Shown piece after piece: positions 1 to 8,435 of a stretch of DNA of 62,649 nucleotides. Within the stretch, counting starts at the first letter, position 1; each line of letters starts with the position of its first letter. The DNA is from an uncultured bacterium (lineage in GTDB: Bacteria > Krumholzibacteriota > Krumholzibacteriia > LZORAL124-64-63). The notes below the pieces were generated by a model, which saw only the letters and a program-made list of their open reading frames with translations, was not told the origin of the DNA and searched no databases. The stretch covers positions 1-62,649 of the forward strand of contig CALEMW010000160.1 of NCBI GenBank assembly GCA_937910695.1, given 5' to 3'. Both the position numbers and the translations under genes were made by a program.

Positions 1-378
1 GGTCGTTCCTTCGACATCGCACCGGAATGCCACGACATCCTCGCGGCGTTCTACGTCGTGCGGACCTTGCCTCTCGACGACGGCGAACCTGCTCACGTCA
101 AGACCCATAGCTCGCGTGAGAATTACGACCTGGAAGTGATCGTGCATGGACGCGAGACCGTCGAGGTCCCGGCAGGAAGCTTCGACTGCATCAAAGTCGA
201 ACCTGTGATCAAAGGGGAGGGCCTGTTCCAGTTCGAAGGCCAGATCCTGATCTGGTTGACAGACGACGAGCGGCGTCTGCCGGTGCTGATGAAGACCAAG
301 ATCAAGATCGGGGCGGTCGATGCCTCCTTATCGTCGTACACTCCCGGAACCATCGGCGTGAAAGGGAACGGGTCCTGA
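1..378 (+). CDS. DUF3108-type protein, C-terminal part (5' truncated by window)
   Basis: The frame is open from the first base to a TGA, so the N-terminus lies outside the window and about 125 codons are visible. The visible part reads as a beta-rich domain with the pattern VEVPAGSFDCIKVEP followed by LIWLTDDERRLPVLMK. That pattern is typical of DUF3108 proteins, which are usually secreted or periplasmic and of unknown function. The stop overlaps the ATG of the next gene (TGATG), so it is the upstream member of the same operon. The family call is from recognition of this pattern only; no catalytic residues can be named. Confidence 0.7.
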   Translation, partial: GRSFDIAPECHDILAAFYVVRTLPLDDGEPAHVKTHSSRENYDLEVIVHGRETVEVPAGSFDCIKVEPVIKGEGLFQFEGQILIWLTDDERRLPVLMKTKIKIGAVDASLSSYTPGTIGVKGNGS

Positions 379-1985
379 TGACGGATCACCAACACCGTGG
401 AATACCGGGCATGGTCCCGGCCGCCGACTGGCTCGGTGGCGAGATCCGTGATCCGCGTCCCGCCGTTCTGCTTATGGCCACCGTGCTGGCGGCCGTCCTG
501 CGGATCTACTCTCTTGGCGACCACCCCCTCTGGATCGACGAATACCTGACCTGGAAATTCCTGCGTCCCGCGGGCGACGGCGCGAGTCTTTGGACCCAGC
601 TTCGGGATTCTTTCCAATCCCCGCTGACCATCGCCCTGCTCTGGCCTCTCTCTCGAGGCGCCTGTTCCGAATTCTGGTTGCGGCTGCCAGGGGCTTTGGC
701 AGGTATCGCGACCGTGCCTCTGGGGGCGCTGCTTGCCGCCAGGTTGGCGGGACGACGCACCGGTGAGTGGGCTGCTTTGCTGCTGGCCGTGCAGCCCTTC
801 ATGATCTGGCACTCCCAGGAAGCGCGCGGCTACGCTCTGACCATGCTGCTGATCACAGGGGCGTCCCTGTTGCTGGTGCGTATGATCCGTCGAGGACCCG
901 ATACTGCAACTGCGGTGGGATACGGCCTGACGGCGGGCTTGGCGGTGCTGGCCAACAATTCGGCGCTCTTTATGGTCGTCGCGCATGGTCTGAGCGTCCT
1001 GGTGCTGGCCCGTCCGCGCCGGACCGCGGATTGGGGCCGGTGGGCCCTGGCCTTCAGCCTGGCCGTGGTCGTGACGGCTCCCTGGCTTCTGAAGGCGTCC
1101 GGCATCCTCGCAGTCGAACGATTGGCCCCCGGAGTCGCTATGGGCGAGGCCCTTCGTCAGGACTCGACGTTCACTCCCTGGGCCCTGCCTTTCGCGGCCC
1201 ACTCCATCGTTTACGGATATACCCTGGGACCCTCGTTGACGGAACTCCACGGTGCCGACAGACTCGACGTCGTGGTCTCCTGGCTGCCTCTGCTTGCACC
1301 TGCCGGCCTGCTTGCGGTCCTGCTCGTTTTTGGCGGACTTTGGCGGATGCCCAGGCGTTCGGGCATCGCCGTGTCGATCTGGATTCTGATTCCGTTGTGC
1401 GCCGTGGTTCTCTTATCCATGCGCAACGTCAAGGCGTTCAACGTACGGTACCTTGCAGCGATAGTCCCGGTGGTGGTGATGCTGGCTTCGCGTGGGATCG
1501 TTCACCTGCGGTATGGACGCTGGCTCGGACTGGCCATGCTGGGACTGGTATTGGCGTCTCTCGGCGGATACTATGGCTCCGAGCGTTACGCAAGAGAGGA
1601 TCTGCGGACGGTCGCGAGGATCATTGAGGAACGTGCGGGTCCAAACGACGTCGTCTTAGTGCCGGTCGTCGGCGACTTGTACGCCCATTACCAACAGACC
1701 GACATGAGGGTCGAGCCCTTCTGGGGATGCCCCCGGATCCACGAACGTCAACAGGCCCTGACTGCGTTGAACGAGCGGATCGACGGTGCAGACCGTGCTT
1801 GGCTGGTACTGTGTCGGGCCTGGGACCTCGATCCCCGTGATCTGCTGCCAGGAGCCTTGTCCGAACTCGGCCAAGTGGACGAACGTTTCGGTGCAGCAGG
1901 TGTACGCGTCTTTTCCTGGCGACCTTCGTCAGCTCCTTCGGGAAATTCGGCAGAACCGATAATGGACACGGAAACGAGGCCATGA
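378..1985 (+). CDS. GT39/ArnT-like membrane glycosyltransferase
   Basis: A 535-residue polytopic membrane protein with roughly ten or more hydrophobic helices up to about residue 430, followed by a soluble C-terminal domain. Near the N-terminus, after the first helix, it carries the periplasmic-loop acidic motif WIDEYLT (residues 52-58). The DE pair matches the catalytic acidic residue of GT39/PMT and ArnT-like enzymes, which move sugars from polyprenyl-phosphate donors. Substrate is unknown. It is coupled by ATGA overlaps to genes on both sides; the following gene is a sugar-1-phosphate transferase. This fits surface glycan or lipid-linked sugar assembly in the inner membrane. Confidence 0.75.
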   Translation: MTDHQHRGIPGMVPAADWLGGEIRDPRPAVLLMATVLAAVLRIYSLGDHPLWIDEYLTWKFLRPAGDGASLWTQLRDSFQSPLTIALLWPLSRGACSEFWLRLPGALAGIATVPLGALLAARLAGRRTGEWAALLLAVQPFMIWHSQEARGYALTMLLITGASLLLVRMIRRGPDTATAVGYGLTAGLAVLANNSALFMVVAHGLSVLVLARPRRTADWGRWALAFSLAVVVTAPWLLKASGILAVERLAPGVAMGEALRQDSTFTPWALPFAAHSIVYGYTLGPSLTELHGADRLDVVVSWLPLLAPAGLLAVLLVFGGLWRMPRRSGIAVSIWILIPLCAVVLLSMRNVKAFNVRYLAAIVPVVVMLASRGIVHLRYGRWLGLAMLGLVLASLGGYYGSERYAREDLRTVARIIEERAGPNDVVLVPVVGDLYAHYQQTDMRVEPFWGCPRIHERQQALTALNERIDGADRAWLVLCRAWDLDPRDLLPGALSELGQVDERFGAAGVRVFSWRPSSAPSGNSAEPIMDTETRP

Positions 1986-2683
1986 AACGAGCTTCCACAG
2001 CCCGAGACGCCTTCGCCGAGAAGGGTGGCTACCAGGCCGTTCTCGCCGCCGATCCTGGTGGTCCCGCACCAACCGGTAATCTCACTTATGCCGTTCTGAA
2101 ACGGATGATCGATCTGGCAGGCGCTCTGGCGGGCTTGTTGCTGATCCTGCCTTTGTTCCCGTTTCTCGTGGCTCTGATCAAGCTCGACTCCCCGGGGCCA
2201 TTGTTTTTCCGGCAGCAGCGTGTAGGGAAGAACGGCCGCTATTTCGACTGCTACAAGTTCCGTTCAATGGTCGTCGATGCCGAGACGAGGAAGACCCAGC
2301 TTTCCCACATGAACGAAGCGACCGGAGCCGCCTTCAAGATCCGCAACGATCCGCGCATCACCGGTGTGGGCCGCTTCATCCGGCAGAGCAGTTTGGATGA
2401 ATTTCCCCAGCTGTTCAACGTGCTCAAAGGCGACATGTCCATTGTCGGCCCCCGTCCCCAGATTCCTTCCGAAGTGACGGACTACACGCCTCGCCAGGCG
2501 CGGCGGTTGCTGGTCAAGCCCGGCTTGACGTGTCTCTGGCAGGTTTCCGGACGCAGTCATGTCGATTTCGACGATTGGATGGAACTGGACCTCGAGTACG
2601 TCGAACGGCGCGGTTTCTGGTTCGATCTCAGGGTCTTGTCCCGAACGATCCCCGCGGTGATCGAGCGCAAGGGGGCCTACTGA
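1982..2683 (+). CDS. Polyprenyl-phosphate sugar-1-phosphate transferase (WcaJ/PglC-like)
   Basis: A 233-residue member of the bacterial sugar transferase family, which links a sugar-1-phosphate from a UDP-sugar to undecaprenyl phosphate at the cytoplasmic face of the inner membrane. Visible hallmarks are a hydrophobic re-entrant helix (about 44-68) preceded by KRMIDL, the KFRSM box (92-96), the SSLDEFPQL box with the catalytic Asp-Glu pair (139-140), IVGPRP (154-159) and PGLTCLWQVSGR (180-191). This is the short, PglC-type form with one membrane segment, preceded by a 40-residue extension. It starts inside the stop of the GT39 gene. It probably starts an exopolysaccharide, O-antigen or glycoprotein glycan. 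Confidence 0.88.
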   Translation: MKRASTARDAFAEKGGYQAVLAADPGGPAPTGNLTYAVLKRMIDLAGALAGLLLILPLFPFLVALIKLDSPGPLFFRQQRVGKNGRYFDCYKFRSMVVDAETRKTQLSHMNEATGAAFKIRNDPRITGVGRFIRQSSLDEFPQLFNVLKGDMSIVGPRPQIPSEVTDYTPRQARRLLVKPGLTCLWQVSGRSHVDFDDWMELDLEYVERRGFWFDLRVLSRTIPAVIERKGAY

Positions 2684-3054
2684 TGCGCGGCCTCGGCGTG
2701 GATGTGATCTCGGTGTCCCGCATCGCTGATGCTGTGTCACGTCACGGCGATCGTTTTCTCGAGCGCTGTTTCCGACCCGACGAAATCGCCCTGGCCAGGC
2801 GCCGCGGGGCCGCCGGGGCTCAGGCCCTGGCAGGACGCTGGGCTGCCAAGGAGGCCTTCGTCAAAGCGGTTGGTGCCAAGCCTGGCGCGTTCGGCTACCG
2901 CGATGTCGAGGTGGTTTCGGGCGGCGATGGCGTGCCTGCCCTGAAGCTCCACGGCGCCGCTGCGGCCGCTTTGGCGGCCCTCGGCGGTGAGCGGACCATG
3001 CTCAGCCTCAGCCACGAGCGCGAAACGGCGGTGGCTGTGGTCGTGGTTCCCTGA
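2683..3054 (+). CDS. acpS: Holo-acyl-carrier-protein synthase
   Basis: A 123-residue AcpS-type phosphopantetheinyl transferase, which moves 4'-phosphopantetheine from CoA to the serine of apo-ACP. The N-terminal GLGVDVISVSRI (3-14, magnesium ligand Asp7) and RWAAKEAFVKA (52-62, Glu57) are the two family signatures, and the length is normal. The open frame continues upstream to 2530, but the true ATG at 2683 overlaps the previous stop (TGATG) and gives the canonical N-terminus. It supplies active ACP for the fatty-acid and lipid A genes elsewhere in the window. Confidence 0.92.
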   Translation: MRGLGVDVISVSRIADAVSRHGDRFLERCFRPDEIALARRRGAAGAQALAGRWAAKEAFVKAVGAKPGAFGYRDVEVVSGGDGVPALKLHGAAAAALAALGGERTMLSLSHERETAVAVVVVP

Positions 3055-3066
3055 GCCAGCTACTCC

Positions 3067-3095
3067 TTGCTCCAACGATTACGGGTCGCTACACT
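3067..3095 (+). promoter_or_regulatory. Candidate sigma70 promoter for the PhzF operon
   Basis: TTGCTC at 3067-3072, a 17-bp spacer and TACACT at 3090-3095, about 40 bp before the TTG start at 3136. It lies in the 80-bp gap after acpS, where a new operon begins. Confidence 0.5.
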
Positions 3096-3135
3096 GCTTT
3101 GAGTTCCCGTTTCCCTTTTCGACAGGTGGTCGACC

Positions 3136-4065
3136 TTGGTCAGTCGCGACTATCTCATGCTGGACGTCTTCACCAACGCGCCGTTCGGAGGCAGCCGTCT
3201 GGCCGTCTTTCCTGATGGTCGGGGACTGTCCACAGGAATGATGCAGATCATCGCCCGTGAAATGGGAACCGGGGAAACCGCCTTCGTCATCCCTGCGGAA
3301 GAGACTCCGCTGCGGTCCTCGCTGAGAATTTTCACCCCGTCGGCCGAGATTCCCCATTCCGGACTCTCCCTGATCGGCGCCACCGCGGCCCTCGATCGGG
3401 GCGGACTGGTACCGGAAGGCGAGGGCGAACTCCACGTGACCTGGCGCACCGAGGCCGGCCTGTTTCCCGTCGTGGTCGGACGCGGTGAGGATCCTGTCCT
3501 GTATTCCCTGGTCCTCGAGCCGGCCCAGTTCATCGGCCAGTACTATCAACGCGGCAAGGTGGCCCGCGCCCTGGGCATTTCCGAGCAGGACATTTCCATC
3601 ACGGGATTGCCTTGCGAAATCGTCTCGACGGGTCTGCCGATCCACATCGTGCCGGTGGGCTCTCTCGCCGCCGTCCAGTCCATCGTTCTGAGCCGCAGCG
3701 CTGCGGCGGAGATCGTCAAGGACCTGGGCTTCGGCGACCTTTTCGTATTCACTTGCGAAACCGAAAACCCGGACGTCGATGTCCACTGCCGGATGTTCGC
3801 CCACGACTTCGGCATTCCCGAAGACGCCGCCACCGGTTCGGCCTGCGGTTCGCTCATCGCGTTCATGGTGAAGCATCGTCTCGTCCGCCTCACGCCCCGC
3901 GTTCGCATCGTGTGTGAGCAGGGCCTGGAAATGGGGCGGCCCAGCCGCATCGTCGTGGAGGCCGACGTGGCCGACGGCAGGGTGCGATCCATCCGCGTCG
4001 GCGGTCGGTGCGTGACCGTGGGCGAGGGACGCATTATGTTTGATGCCGACGCCGTCGTGCGCTAA
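3136..4065 (+). CDS. PhzF-family isomerase/epimerase-like protein
   Basis: A 309-residue PhzF/DapF-fold protein. Landmarks are LDVFTNAPFGGSRLAVF at the N-terminus (family consensus VDVFtxxPFxGNPlAV), MGTGETAF with the family's general acid/base glutamate (Glu47), EIPHSGLSLIGATAAL in the place of the usual PxxGHpTlGtA, and EDAATGSACGSL near the C-terminus. The start is TTG with AGGTGG seven bases upstream. The natural substrate of most PhzF proteins is unknown, so I do not claim phenazine synthesis; no other phz gene is here. It is followed after 43 bp by an acyl-CoA dehydrogenase, probably in one transcript. Confidence 0.82.
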   Translation: MVSRDYLMLDVFTNAPFGGSRLAVFPDGRGLSTGMMQIIAREMGTGETAFVIPAEETPLRSSLRIFTPSAEIPHSGLSLIGATAALDRGGLVPEGEGELHVTWRTEAGLFPVVVGRGEDPVLYSLVLEPAQFIGQYYQRGKVARALGISEQDISITGLPCEIVSTGLPIHIVPVGSLAAVQSIVLSRSAAAEIVKDLGFGDLFVFTCETENPDVDVHCRMFAHDFGIPEDAATGSACGSLIAFMVKHRLVRLTPRVRIVCEQGLEMGRPSRIVVEADVADGRVRSIRVGGRCVTVGEGRIMFDADAVVR

Positions 4066-4108
4066 CCCGATCACTGAACCAGAGACCAAGCACCCCCTGG
4101 AGGGCGAC

Positions 4109-5752
4109 ATGACCCAGACCGCCGGTTTGACCCCTGAAATGCGCGACATGATGGTTCAGACGATGAAGCAGGTCGTCCAGCGCGACCTGCCCGACGACAA
4201 GCTGCTCGGCCTCGACGCCCGCGACGAGTTTCCGGCGGCCTTCATCCAGGAACTCCTGTCGCCCAACGTCGGCCTCCATTTGATCTTTCTACCGGAATCC
4301 GTAGGCGGTCTCGGCGGCGGTGCTTTGGATATCTGCGAAGTGTCCATGGAGATGGCGGCCATGGATCTGGGTGTGGCCACGGCCTTTCTGGCCATCTGCC
4401 TCGGGACCGACCCCATCGTGGTCGGTGGTACCGACGCCCAGAAGGCCCACTGGCTCGGCCGCATCGCGGGTGAGGGCATGATCGTGGCCTACGGCGTTAC
4501 CGAGCCCGCCGCGGGCAGCAACGTCGCGGCTCTGCAGACGATCGCAGACCGCATCACCGACGACGACGGCAACGTGACCCACTACCGCATCAACGGCACC
4601 AAACAGTTCATCACCAACGGCGGCGTGGCCCAGCTCTACACCATCCTGGCCAAGACGCCGGACGGCCCGAGTTTCTTCATCGTCGAGCGCGATACGGAGG
4701 GACTCGAAGCCGGCAAGCACGAGGACAAACACGGCATCCGCGCCAGCGACACCGCCGGGGTGATCCTCGACGACGTGGTCGTGCCGGCGGACCAGCTCAT
4801 CGGGTTGGTCGAAGGACAGGGCCTGAAACAGGCCAACGAAGTCTTCGGCTACACGCGCCTGATGGTGGGGGCCTTCGGTCTCGGCTGCGGTCGGGCCGCC
4901 ATGGACCGCGCCGTGCGTTACGCCAACGAACGCATCCAGTTCGGCAAGCCGCTCATCGAGAAGGAGGGCTACGGTGCCAAGCTCCTGGCGCCCCACTGGA
5001 TCGACCTGGAGGCCGGACGCGCCTACATGGAGGAGATCGCCGACCGCATCGACGGCGGCGAGAAGGACCTGCAGGTCGAAGGGTCTATCGCCAAGCTCTG
5101 GTGCACCGAAGCCGGCAACCGTGCTGCGGACGCTGCGATCCAGGCCCTGGGCGGCTACGGCTACGCCCGCGAATACATGGTCGAGAAGATCCGGCGCGAT
5201 GTGCGCATCACGACCATCTACGAGGGCACCAGCGAGATCCAGCAGTCCATCATCGGACTGTTCCGCTGGAAGGTCACCGTCCGTTCCAAGGGCGACTTCT
5301 ATGAAAAGATGGCTGCGAGCATGGATGCGCTGCACGCCGAACGCGGCGACATGTGTGCGGACCTGATCGCAGCTGCCATCCGAGATCTCAACGCGGTGAT
5401 CCTGTACTGTCACGGCAAGCGTAGCGCGAGTCGTCAAGCCGTACAGTTCATCATGGCGGACATGATGACCGCCTGTGAAGTGGCCACGGCCTTCGCCCGT
5501 CGCTCAGCGGCCCGTGAAGATGCGGCTGCCAGCGTGCCCATGGTCCGGGCTTTTACGCGCAACGTTCTAGCGGCTGTCCGTAGCGGCGCCGAGCAATGCG
5601 TGCTCGGCTACGAGGATCCCGACGACACTGCGGCGAGGGAGGAAGCAGGCGCATTCCTTCGTGGATTGGCTACGGCCGATCCCGTGACCAACCGCATCGG
5701 CGTGCTATCGGACCTCGGAGCGGTCACCGATTCGCTCAAGGCCAAGGCCTGA
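4109..5752 (+). CDS. Acyl-CoA dehydrogenase
   Basis: A 547-residue FAD-dependent acyl-CoA dehydrogenase. VAYGVTEPAAGSNVAAL is the flavin- and substrate-binding signature, and YEGTSEIQ near residue 370 holds the likely catalytic glutamate. The region around IQFGKPL and the QALGGYGYAREY stretch are also typical. It is longer than the usual 380-400 residues, with an extra C-terminal helical domain after about residue 400, as in several long-form (ACAD9/VLCAD-like) members. The open frame reaches back to 4040, but the ATG at 4109 has GGAGGG at a proper distance. The stop is fused to the start of the next gene (TGATG). Electron acceptor would be ETF, not seen here. Confidence 0.9.
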   Translation: MTQTAGLTPEMRDMMVQTMKQVVQRDLPDDKLLGLDARDEFPAAFIQELLSPNVGLHLIFLPESVGGLGGGALDICEVSMEMAAMDLGVATAFLAICLGTDPIVVGGTDAQKAHWLGRIAGEGMIVAYGVTEPAAGSNVAALQTIADRITDDDGNVTHYRINGTKQFITNGGVAQLYTILAKTPDGPSFFIVERDTEGLEAGKHEDKHGIRASDTAGVILDDVVVPADQLIGLVEGQGLKQANEVFGYTRLMVGAFGLGCGRAAMDRAVRYANERIQFGKPLIEKEGYGAKLLAPHWIDLEAGRAYMEEIADRIDGGEKDLQVEGSIAKLWCTEAGNRAADAAIQALGGYGYAREYMVEKIRRDVRITTIYEGTSEIQQSIIGLFRWKVTVRSKGDFYEKMAASMDALHAERGDMCADLIAAAIRDLNAVILYCHGKRSASRQAVQFIMADMMTACEVATAFARRSAAREDAAASVPMVRAFTRNVLAAVRSGAEQCVLGYEDPDDTAAREEAGAFLRGLATADPVTNRIGVLSDLGAVTDSLKAKA

Positions 5753-6087
5753 TGCTTCGCGGCTCCCGTACTGATTGTTCCTCAACGACCGCGCCGGACA
5801 TGAAGTCCGGTGCGGCCGTCGTTTCCCAGGCCCCTGGTTGTCCCGAGACGGCGATTGCCAGCTGGATCCGCCGTGCCGGTTTGACGGCTCCCGCCCTGCT
5901 GTGGTTGGATTCATCCCGGCCGCTATCGTTTCTGGGCGGTCAGGCCCTCCGCCTGGGGGAGCCGGTATGGAGCTTGTTCGGTTCCCCGTCTGCACTTCTC
6001 GATCTCGCCGCCGTACTCGAAGACCGGACCCGTCTTGACCATCTGCTCGACCTGCTCGACGGTGCTCCGTCGGAGGACGTGACATGA
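5752..6087 (+). CDS. Small uncharacterised protein, first of a five-gene module
   Basis: A 111-residue protein I cannot assign. The N-terminal 35 residues look disordered. Residues about 42-105 are compact and hydrophobic (LTAPALLWLDSSRPLSF then a leucine-rich tail LDLAAVLEDRTRLDHLLDLL), suggesting an amphipathic or membrane-associated helical domain. It starts in the TGATG overlap with the acyl-CoA dehydrogenase and ends in an overlap with the next gene, so it is co-translated with both. An internal ATG (residue 17) is an alternative start that would drop part of the disordered segment. Confidence 0.65.
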   Translation: MLRGSRTDCSSTTAPDMKSGAAVVSQAPGCPETAIASWIRRAGLTAPALLWLDSSRPLSFLGGQALRLGEPVWSLFGSPSALLDLAAVLEDRTRLDHLLDLLDGAPSEDVT

Positions 6088-6887
6088 GTCCCGTCCACGG
6101 CTGGAACGTTGCGCTGATGACCCTTGTGCTTGTCACTCTGGTGGCGATCGGCATCCGCAGGGCGCGCCACGGTCACACCGCCGCGGTCAGAACGCTGCCC
6201 GGTATCGCTACCATCGAACGGGCTGTGGCGACGTCGGTGGCGGCGGGCCGACCCGTCTTTTTCGTGCCGGGGTCCCGTGATCTCGACAACATGCAGACAG
6301 TGGCGGCAGTGGCTCTGCTTGAGCCCGTGGCCGCCATGGTCGCGGAGCGTGACGGTCGTCTCGTGGTGCCGACCAACCGCAGCATGGTCATGGAGGCGGC
6401 GCGCACGGCCTGCCGCAAGGGATACGCCGACGCCGGCTGCGCCGATGCTTGGCACGATGACCAGGTCCTGTACATTTCCGACGACCCGCTGGGCTTCGTG
6501 GCCCAGGTGGACGGCATGATCGTCCGTGAAAAGCCGGGGGCCTGCTTCTTCTTCGGTTTCTTCGCGTCCGAGTCCCTGTTGCTCGCCGAGGGGGGACGCC
6601 AGGTGGGCGCTATTCAGGTCGCCGGCACCGCCAGCCCCGTTCAACTGCCGTTTTTCGTCGCTGCTTGCGATGACACCCTGATGGGTGAGGAGCTGTTCGC
6701 GGCCAGCGCCTCGCTGTCCGGCGATGCCGCGCTGCTCGGCAGTCTCCGCGGTCAGGATCTAGGTAAGATGGTGGCTGTCTCACTGCTGGTCGTCGGCGGC
6801 ATCGCCGCCACGGTGGCGACCGTCACAGGCTGGGGATTCGTTCACGACATGGCAGGCGTCCTCGACGTCCTGCTTGAAACGAGGTGA
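6084..6887 (+). CDS. DUF6754-like membrane protein
   Basis: A 267-residue protein with a transmembrane helix near each end (about 9-25 and 228-247) and a soluble domain between. The soluble domain begins LPGIATIERAVA and contains GRPVFFVPGSRDLDNMQTVAAVALL and later PGACFFFGFFASESLLLAEGG. I recognise this as the DUF6754 type, whose function is unknown. The middle has an alternating alpha/beta look with glycine-rich turns, but no nucleotide-binding motif I can name. It starts inside the previous stop and is followed after four bases by the next gene, in the uncharacterised module 5752-9127. Confidence 0.75.
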   Translation: MSPVHGWNVALMTLVLVTLVAIGIRRARHGHTAAVRTLPGIATIERAVATSVAAGRPVFFVPGSRDLDNMQTVAAVALLEPVAAMVAERDGRLVVPTNRSMVMEAARTACRKGYADAGCADAWHDDQVLYISDDPLGFVAQVDGMIVREKPGACFFFGFFASESLLLAEGGRQVGAIQVAGTASPVQLPFFVAACDDTLMGEELFAASASLSGDAALLGSLRGQDLGKMVAVSLLVVGGIAATVATVTGWGFVHDMAGVLDVLLETR

Positions 6888-6891
6888 GCTG

Positions 6892-7572
6892 GTGAAACGT
6901 CCGACACCGCAGATCCTGCTCACCGGCGTGGCTTTGATACTCGTGGTGGCGGCCTTCATGGCCCCGCCGGGTGACGGCAGCAGCGGCGGCTTCGCCGGCG
7001 CGGTCACCTACGCCGATCGTCATTTCTCATCCTGGTTCGGCATTCTCGCCGTTTTCGCCTTCCTGCTCGGCGGCGCGAGTCTCCTGCGCACCCACGGACG
7101 CCGGGTCCGTGAACGAAAAGCGGATTGGCATTACTCCGCTGTGACCCTCGTCTCGTTTCTGGCCGTTCTGATTGTCGGGTTCTTGAAGCTCGGCGGCCCC
7201 CCGGGCCTCACGGGCGACCCGACCGACGCCTCCAGCTGGCTGACGACCATCTTCGATTCGGTCCTCAGTCCTCTCCATGCCACCCTCTACTCGTTGCTCG
7301 CGTTCTACGTCGCCTCGGCATCGTATCGCGCGTTCCGCGCCAGGAGCCTAGAAACGTCGGTGCTGCTCGGTGCGGCGCTGATCGTGTTGCTCGGCCGCAT
7401 ACCCGTGGGCGTGACCCTTTTCCGCTTCGACAGCCTGAGTCTGTGGCTGCTCAAGGTTCCCAACACGGCGGGGCAAAGGGCGCTGATGATCGGCGTCGCC
7501 CTCGGCGTGGTGGCCCTGGCCGTGCGCATGGTGCTCGGCCTGGAGCGCGGCAGGGGAGGCGACGGCTCATGA
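6892..7572 (+). CDS. Uncharacterised polytopic membrane protein
   Basis: A 226-residue protein with about five to six hydrophobic helices (around 8-27, 47-64, 80-100, 120-142, 155-175, 198-215) and short loops. There is no recognised family motif. The GTG start at 6892 is preferred over the in-frame ATG at 6874 because GAGGTGAGCT lies just upstream and the preceding gene ends at 6887. The last codons overlap the ATG of the next gene. It is the third member of the five-gene module. Confidence 0.72.
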   Translation: MKRPTPQILLTGVALILVVAAFMAPPGDGSSGGFAGAVTYADRHFSSWFGILAVFAFLLGGASLLRTHGRRVRERKADWHYSAVTLVSFLAVLIVGFLKLGGPPGLTGDPTDASSWLTTIFDSVLSPLHATLYSLLAFYVASASYRAFRARSLETSVLLGAALIVLLGRIPVGVTLFRFDSLSLWLLKVPNTAGQRALMIGVALGVVALAVRMVLGLERGRGGDGS

Positions 7573-8435
7573 GCGGGTCACGTTTCGAGGCGCTTCAGTC
7601 CATCGACAGGCGTTGGATCTTCCTGGCCCTGGCCGTGGCGGTCATTGCCGCTCTGGTCGTCCAGCCGGTGTTCCGCGACAGCCCCGGCGAACTCGTCGTA
7701 CCGATCTTTGCGGCGATCGAAGCCTTGGCGCCGGGCACTCCGGTGCTCATTTCTCTCGATTACTCGCCGAGTTCGGCGCCCGAACTCGAGCCCATGGCCG
7801 CAGCACTGACGCGTCATTGTCTGATCCGCGGTCTGCCCGTCACCTATCTGTCGCTTTGGCCTACGGGCAATCACATGGCGGGCCGCATCGTCGAACGTGT
7901 GATCGGACCAGAGTATCCCGACGCCGTGGAAGGCAGGGAATGGGTCACCCTGGGGTTCCAGGCGGGGGGAGAGCTTCTGGTTCACGCCCTGCTCGATTCT
8001 CTCGGGTCCCGGTTTGCGGCGGATGTCCGCGGCATTCCACTGATCGAGATTCCGGCTCTGGCCCAAGTCACCGGTCTGAACGATTACGGGATCGTTGTGA
8101 GTCTGTCGGCGGGAACGCCGGGCCTGAAGGAATGGGTTCTCTACGGCGGCGATGTCGGCGCCTTTCCTCTGGCCGGTGGCTGCACCGGTGTCGGCGCGCC
8201 GCAATTCTTTCCCTACTATCCTCGTCAGCTGCTGGGTCTGATGGCCGCCCTCAAGGGAGCGGCGGAATATGAGGCCGCCCTGAACGATGATTATGCAGAT
8301 CGGGTGCCGCGCGTGATGCAGGCGACCCGGGGGATGGGCCCCCAAACAGTTGCACATCTTGTGATCGTCGCGTTCATCTTGCTTGGCAACGCCGGTCTGT
8401 TCATCGGAGAACGCAGGAAAAGGGGGCGGCGATGA
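7569..8435 (+). CDS. Uncharacterised protein with two membrane anchors and a large outer domain
   Basis: A 288-residue protein with one helix near residues 17-37, a globular domain of about 220 residues, and a second helix near 262-282 followed by a basic tail (GERRKRGRR). By the positive-inside rule the globular domain probably faces the periplasm. The domain includes PGTPVLISLDYSPSSAPELEPMA and VTLGFQAGGE, with a Rossmann-like alternation, but no family I can name with confidence. The ATG is in the overlap with the previous stop, which sets the start although the frame is open much further upstream. Confidence 0.7.
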   Translation: MSGSRFEALQSIDRRWIFLALAVAVIAALVVQPVFRDSPGELVVPIFAAIEALAPGTPVLISLDYSPSSAPELEPMAAALTRHCLIRGLPVTYLSLWPTGNHMAGRIVERVIGPEYPDAVEGREWVTLGFQAGGELLVHALLDSLGSRFAADVRGIPLIEIPALAQVTGLNDYGIVVSLSAGTPGLKEWVLYGGDVGAFPLAGGCTGVGAPQFFPYYPRQLLGLMAALKGAAEYEAALNDDYADRVPRVMQATRGMGPQTVAHLVIVAFILLGNAGLFIGERRKRGRR